Below are positions 58,590-64,000 of a stretch of 64,000 nucleotides of DNA, piece after piece. The translations under genes were made by a program, and so were the position numbers. Position 1 is the stretch's first letter. The number at the start of each line of letters is the position of its first letter. The DNA is from Gordionus sp. m RMFG-2023 (lineage: Eukaryota; Nematomorpha; Gordioida; Chordodea; Parachordodidae), in contig NC_088776.1 in assembly GCF_954871325.1 (NCBI RefSeq), positions 53,214,569 to 53,278,568 on the forward strand, in the 5' to 3' direction. Below the pieces are notes generated by a model. The model did no database searches. It was not told the DNA's origin and was given only the letters and a program-made list of their open reading frames with translations.

Positions 58590-59075
58590 CTCATCATTGT
58601 CGATTCTTTAAAGGTAGACATTCTCGACACAGTGCAGTTAACGGCACCATTCTCTGTGTTCTACGCTCAGCTCAAATTCCCGTAACCCTTTAACCCTGTG
58701 GCTTCTCAACCGATAATAGTATACGGCCAGATGGGCTGACCTTACTTGGAGTAATGGAACTCCATTAGAATGGGATTATACTTGCATCGACCGATCCTAA
58801 TTTAGTAACAACTCATTCGTGCTAGCGGAAAGCTCTAAAATTAATAAATACACTTCCGTAACCAATTACAATCTCATACCAATATATCCGACACAACCGG
58901 GTTTTTTGGCAATCATGACCTAACCTTCTTTAAATACCTTGGTAAAAAAATTCGCGCCATCACTGGTGACCAACAGGAAGGCTTCTATCTCAGACAGCGT
59001 ATATCTATTGATATATGCAGATCTAACTGCATTGCCATCCACGGCTCCCTTTTTTGACCTCCTCCCACCCAACAT
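58590..59075 (-). pseudogene. GC-richer unidentified coding relic
   Basis: Composition changes sharply from the flanks. The minus strand gives a run of open pieces: from 59075, SKKGAVDGNAVRSAYINRY then TLSEIEAFLLVTSDGANFF, and nearer 58660, VRSAHLAVYYYRLRSHRVKG then LREFELSVEHREWC. Several breaks lie between. I do not recognise the family; it may be a decayed transposon or host pseudogene. No flanking repeats were found. Confidence 0.45.
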
Positions 59076-59729
59076 ACAATTTATTATACTAATTTTTTTA
59101 TTATACAGTTTTTATATAGATTTTATTTTACAAATAGTTTACATGATATTTTTTAATATATATTTTTAAATTACGTATATATGTTTTACTTTTAACGTTC
59201 AATTTGACTAATAAAAATATTAGAATATATATATTAAAAATCTAATTTAAAAATGAATATATTAAAAGTAAATTAAAATCGCAAATTATATCAGAGAATA
59301 AAAAAAAGTTGAAAATATCTTAAAATCTCCATTTTTGAATAAATTATAATATTTTTCTCGTAAAGAAAAAAATAAATCAAACAAATTTCTTATAAATCAT
59401 TTTCTTTGTTGTTTTTCAATACTATTTTTCAGCTTTTCTTATCATGCAGCCTTTTGATTTATATGCGGATTTTATCCAAAAAATATAGAATAATGCCTTG
59501 TTTGTAATTTAAATAAAAATTTTTTTTTACCAAATTTGGCGGCTCCTAAAATTGTCCGATTCATTGCACGACTCGAGTGTAAGATCAAATTTACATACAG
59601 TATATTATATATATTTTTAAGAGTCACATCATTATTAATGCAATATAAAAAAAGAAATATGATTCTGATATTTAAATATTAAAATTCATTACAAATTAGA
59701 AATATAATTTTATTATATTTGATACTTGA
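59076..59729. other. A+T-rich non-coding stretch
   Basis: Nothing supported. A GC-richer piece at 59535-59585 (TTTGGCGGCTCC, CATTGCACGACTCGAG) is unexplained. Confidence 0.45.
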
Positions 59730-61227
59730 ATATGCTAATTATCGATTTCGTCAGTTATTTTTTAAATGGAAATAATCAGAAGTAGAACTTTTAAATCAGT
59801 AAAAAATTTAATGAAGATATTGAGATTGCTGATACAATGAAAATAATATTATTATAATGAGCGCGATTTATTCAATTTCTTTAATGCTAAGGATAATACA
59901 CCAATTTTATTTATACCCACACGTGTACCAAAAATTCATAAATAATGACAATAAATGTTTTAATGATTTTTCATGAAGCTAGCAAAATTTTTCAACTTAT
60001 TAAGCATAATTAAGATTTGGTGTAATGGAAATTTTATATAAAGTTTAAATTTTTTTATTAATTAATATTTAATAAAATTGTATTCAATTTTCTTTATAAT
60101 TTAATTTTAAATTAAGGATTAAATAGCTATTTTTGTAATTAAATTTACTATCAAAAATCATAATTTTTTGAGGTTACTTCAAAAAAGTTGCTTAGAGCTT
60201 GTAGCTCAAAATTTATTCCCTTCTTCTTAGGATACCCTTCCCATTCTTCTTAATAGGTTTATTTAGTTATTTCCTGCTTCATTATATTTTAAATAATTTT
60301 TTAGTCATTCTTTTAATAATAAACATTTTTCCTCATTCATATATTTTGACATAATATATTTATTTTACTTATTACTACTATTTCATTTATAGTGTTTTTA
60401 AAAAAATATATATTTATAGATCTTATACTTACTTGTAAAGTTAAGAAACTATTGAATATTTTTGGAAAGTAATTAGTGGTTTTTAATAAATATTTTTAGA
60501 TATCAAAATTTTGATTTTTTTATACTACTAAAAAAAAAGATTATTTAGTAGTTTTAGGCAAATATAATTTTGGATAATATTGGCTGTATAATAATTTATA
60601 AATTCCTAAAAAATACTAAAAAATTTCTTAGCTAAATGATTATTTATAGGCGTTTCATATATGTTTCTGAGAATCATTTTATAATCTGAGCCCTTCAGTT
60701 TTATATTTAAAACATTATTACTTTTCTGATAAATTCAGTTTGTATCTGAGCACTGAGAAATGATTCTTACGATTTACTATTTTTTCTTAACAATAAATAT
60801 TTTATTAAGCGTTATATATTTATTCTCATCTTTAAAAGATATATTTTTTTCTGAACATTTTAACTTTATTTCTAGACCACCATATAGGAGCCAATTAAAT
60901 TTTGAATACAAATTGGGAATAAGATAATGAAATTTTTTCTACCAGAGACTTGACCAATAATCAGCTTTGCATCTATGAATAAAATTGATTTACAATGCAG
61001 TCAACAGATATTTTATTGCCAATTATGATACCAATATTAAAATTTTAAATAATAACCCCCCCCCCCCCATTAATTCGCCCACATATTATGATGGTTAAAA
61101 TATCTGTAAAAAGATTTTTCAATTACCCTTTATTTGATGCGATATACAATTTTTATTTTATAAAATTATTATAATTTATCATCCCCCCCAAAACATAGAC
61201 AACATGATAAACATTATAGTCAGTAGA

Positions 61228-61303
61228 TATATTAATATTTTATTTCATGTCCATATCAAATTAAATTATTAATATTTTATTTCATGCCCATATCAAATTA
61301 AAT
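61228..61303. repeat. Two-unit direct repeat, period about 38
   Basis: TTAATATTTTATTTCATGTCC and TTAATATTTTATTTCATGCC (shared core ATATTTTATTTCATG) are each followed by ATATCAAATTAAATTA. Two adjacent, nearly identical units. Confidence 0.85.
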
Positions 61304-61304
61304 T

Positions 61305-61330
61305 ATGCCCCCCCCCCTTCCCCTTTCCCT
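61305..61330. repeat. C-run upstream of microexon g
   Basis: A run of C followed by TTCCCC and TTTCCC, about 480 bases before microexon g, matching the one at 52781 before its partner e. A second C-run lies at 61057-61068 and its counterpart CCCCC at 52601. Confidence 0.85.
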
Positions 61331-61797
61331 CGACCAAGTTAATACTTCTATCTATCAAAATAAATTTCTTAATATATATTTGATAGAATATCCTTCCCCC
61401 TCCAATACCATTCCTCTTAATACTTTTCCGTTAAGAACGAAAGGTTGATCTTCGTTTGGATAGATAATTTGATTAGCTCTCGATTGATTCTCTATATAGG
61501 GTAAACATATATTCATAAGGTAAATAAAAAATTACTCTTAAAATATGTAAGTAAAAATAAATTGATTTTTTAAATATAGAATTTAAGTATTCACTAAAAA
61601 TCAATCCTATAGTTTTGATCTCATTGATAAATATGACATATATATCAACTTATAAAAGAGAAGAAAGATAAAACTAGAAGGAAAAAGAGAAAAGGAATAA
61701 AATTATTAATTATTAAACCTTATATTATTTTTGCGTCATTTCAGATTTTTAAAAATAAATGAATTTTCTGAATTTTATAATCTTCATTCTTAATAAG

Positions 61798-61815
61798 TGA
61801 TAGGAGAAGGTCCAG
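61798..61815 (+). CDS. Putative microexon g (18 nt)
   Basis: TTCATTCTTAATAAG precedes and GTAGTACATATT follows. It encodes V-I-G-E-G-P, phase 1 at both ends. Partner of e in unit A but one codon shorter, so length changes have been in whole codons. Confidence 0.5.
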
Positions 61816-62356
61816 GTAGTACATATTTTATTTACAAATCATATTAATATTTATATTAAAAATATATAAATTTTAATAATAAAAATTATATATACTATTA
61901 AAGAACATTTAAAATAACAAACTAGATTAAATGTGGTGTACGAATGATATAAAGATTTAAGAGAGAAGGTATGGGAAAATGACAAATGAAATGTAACTTC
62001 GAATTTAAATTTGTACTTTTTGAACTGATGAATTTCAAAAAGAAAAGCTCAAATCTTCCAACAATTAGGCTAAGAAAGTAGCTAAAAAGCATGTTAAGAT
62101 TATCCGCTTTTCAACTTATATATTGTAGCATAATCGGGGCTTTCACGATCAAAGAAAAGGTTAGGTGTCATATAGAAAATTGGGTTATCAGCTGAGCTGA
62201 CCGATTTGAAAATGATCTTTGCTGTTTTGTAGTGTTACATCAAGAGCGACCTTTAAGCAATTCAATATTAAACCTTTATATATTAATAATTTTATTTTGT
62301 TTCAGATTTTTAAAATAGAATGAATTATGAAACTTTATATTGTTATAATATTTAAG

Positions 62357-62377
62357 TTGTAGAAGAAGCTGCTGCGG
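62357..62377 (+). CDS. Putative microexon h (21 nt)
   Basis: TTATAATATTTAAG precedes and GTAAATAATACGGG follows. It encodes V-V-E-E-A-A-A, phase 1 at both ends. Partner of f in unit A. The two differ in the first and the next-to-last base of the core, changing one residue (D to V) and one synonymous position. Confidence 0.55.
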
Positions 62378-62709
62378 GTAAATAATACGGGCCATAAAAA
62401 TATTTTATAGATATTAATAAAATATATACATAAAACAAATAAAAGAATAGAAAGAAAGAAAAAGAAAAGAAGGAGAGATAAGAATAAAAATCAGAAACTT
62501 AAAGGAAATATTTCATGAACCAAATGCTTGGGAGTGAATATAATTATGGAATGTGAAATATATTTTGAACCATTCCTTGGATTTAAATGGTAGAAGTTTC
62601 TATTATAAAAATAACACATTGTTAGTGAAAACATATTTTGGTGTTGAAAAAAGAATAAATTTTGAAAGATTAGAAAAATTTATTATTTATACAAGATTTT
62701 ATTAACAAG

Positions 62710-62730
62710 CTGTAAATGAAATATCTTCAG
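62710..62730 (+). CDS. Putative microexon i (21 nt), donor lost
   Basis: GATTTTATTAACAAG precedes the core, which encodes A-V-N-E-I-S-S in the shared phase. ATAGGAATATG follows where microexon c has GTAAGAATATG, so the first donor base is A. It is the most diverged peptide of the set and probably no longer used. Confidence 0.4.
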
Positions 62731-62814
62731 ATAGGAATATGTTTGATAAATAACATTTTTATTAAAATAGATAAAATAAACGAGACATAAATCATTAATA
62801 TAAGCAGGACTATG

Positions 62815-64000
62815 CCGAGATCTTTGGTTGCAAAGGGAAAAATAATTTGTGGGCCCCTAAAACACAAATTACTTATTATTTGATAAATTTTCTCAATGTG
62901 AACTAAAAACATCACTTTATTTAATTTTAATCATAAATAAGAAAAGCACATTAAAAATATAATTGTAAATTAAAATAATGCAATTTTATTTATCTTACTC
63001 GTCTTTTTATTTTCAAAAGAGGATATTATGTCAGTATAATCTAACGATAAAGTGACATAATTTTCTATTGAAATTAAAGAGAGATTAGCAAGTCGGTCCT
63101 GTGCCAAATAGGATTGTATATAGGTTTTAACATATTTGAGCCTTGGAAGCTGTGTTCTGCGGATGCCACGGTCATAGAATAGTTAAAATAACTCTTAATA
63201 GAATGTACGCTTCATTTAACCTTTAGTGTTAATAAAGCGTAAAATTTCCAATGTTGTTTATGGGATGCATTTTTAATAAAGTCACTAAGATTTAGGATTA
63301 ATATCGCTTTCTAACGTATTCTGATCTCTTAATAAAAACATGTAATTGACATCATTTTTCCTTTAGCTCTTTTCCAGGCTCATTTATTTCTGGAATATTA
63401 AATAAGAGTTCAAAATTATCTTTAAAGAGATTTAATATTTGGAAACGTTCCTTCAAAGAATTTCTCACGTGATCTAGTAATGCATCGATTAATTTCATAT
63501 TTTTTAAATAGGATCATATATAGGCGTGTCATCTCCTTCGTAGGATAAGGCAATTGTTCTTGAACTATCCGTCTACCAATTGATGTTATTGAAGGAAATC
63601 AATGCTCTTCTATACTCATTTCCAATTCGTGTGCAAGCTCTTTCGCTGAGTCAAGGAAATTCTTAAAGCCATTTTCCTTAAAGCGATCTAAAAAATCTTG
63701 CGTAATTTCTATAAACTTATAGCTCTTTCTAATTCAATATTGTCACTTTGCATAACCTTACTCATTAAATTCACTAGGACAAATATACCAAACCAGATTA
63801 CAAGAGTTACCGAAAATGGGAACTGTTTTAATTCTTGTGCAGCCTTTTAGGTCAATAGATTTTTAATATATTTCTATTAGTACATCGTAAATATCAACAA
63901 CCCCAAATCTAATGGAACACACCTCACCTTACACTCCCATATCGTTTTAGATAATGGTTTTATGGAACAATTTATATTATCTTTAAAATTTGCTACCGCT
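62815..64000 (-). pseudogene. ZMYM1/TTF-type hAT transposase relic in unit B, cut by the window edge
   Basis: The left end CCGAGATCTTTGGTTGCAAA with GTGGGCCCC further in matches that at 54479. The minus strand reads, with breaks, AAQELKQFPFSVTLVIWFGI and VNLMSKVMQSDNIELERAI (about 63840-63730), then ITQDFLDRFKENGFKNFLDS and AKELAHELEMSIEEH (63710-63605), the helical domain of this hAT branch, and further down the remains of the C-terminal FSKLKLI region. It is somewhat better preserved than the unit-A copy. The N-terminal part lies beyond the window. Confidence 0.78.

Larger units (their letters stand above)
59730..64000. repeat. Large duplication, unit B (runs off the window)
   Basis: Colinear with unit A (50930-55975) as described there. 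It includes microexons g and h and the second ZMYM-type hAT fossil. It also carries microexon i, whose counterpart in unit A is missing: the sequence there jumps from about 54460 straight to the hAT end. The right border lies beyond the window. Confidence 0.8.

Overview
This window looks like nuclear DNA from an animal. It is very A+T-rich (by eye well above 70%), has no operons or long host reading frames, and is full of decayed transposons. The mix includes hAT DNA transposons of several families, an RTE-clade LINE, a tRNA-derived SINE, a pogo-like terminus and numerous local tandem duplications. It would fit an A+T-rich invertebrate, but nothing seen fixes the species. All calls were made by reading the sequence; no database search was run.

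Layout. Positions 1-170 match the flank of exon cassettes found 53-62 kb further on. From 2.3 to 7 kb lie two 5'-truncated LINE copies and a deleted hAT (5618-6975). At 10.8-13.6 kb sits the best-preserved element: a 2.74-kb hAT with terminal inverted repeats, a perfect 8-bp target duplication and a 593-codon transposase frame with one late stop. From 13.6 to 32 kb the DNA is mostly A+T-rich intergenic or intronic sequence with small hAT-type elements, a tandem repeat, a SINE and a few exon-like islands at 20.0, 20.2 and 23.7 kb. A nearly full-length RTE LINE occupies 33.3-36.4 kb on the minus strand. It has a 19-bp target duplication and a tRNA-like 5' end. From 40.9 to 47.5 kb at least five hAT-type elements lie close together.

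The most unusual part is 49.2-62.7 kb. Nine tiny plus-strand units share one form: an AG acceptor, then a core of 18 or 21 nt, then usually GTAA. Every core keeps the reading frame (phase 1 at both ends) and encodes a variant of V-[VI]-E-E-A-A-[PA]. This looks like part of a microexon gene built by repeated duplication of exon-plus-intron cassettes. A larger duplication (about 50.93-55.98 kb and 59.73 kb to the window end) carries several of these cassettes and a ZMYM1/TTF-type hAT fossil. The cassette remnant at position 1 suggests the array continues to the left of the window.

Between the two duplicated blocks (56-59.7 kb) are a decayed zinc-knuckle Gag-like fossil with an internal duplication, a foldback repeat and an unidentified, relatively GC-rich coding relic. 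Apart from the putative microexons and isolated exon candidates, no host gene could be confirmed.
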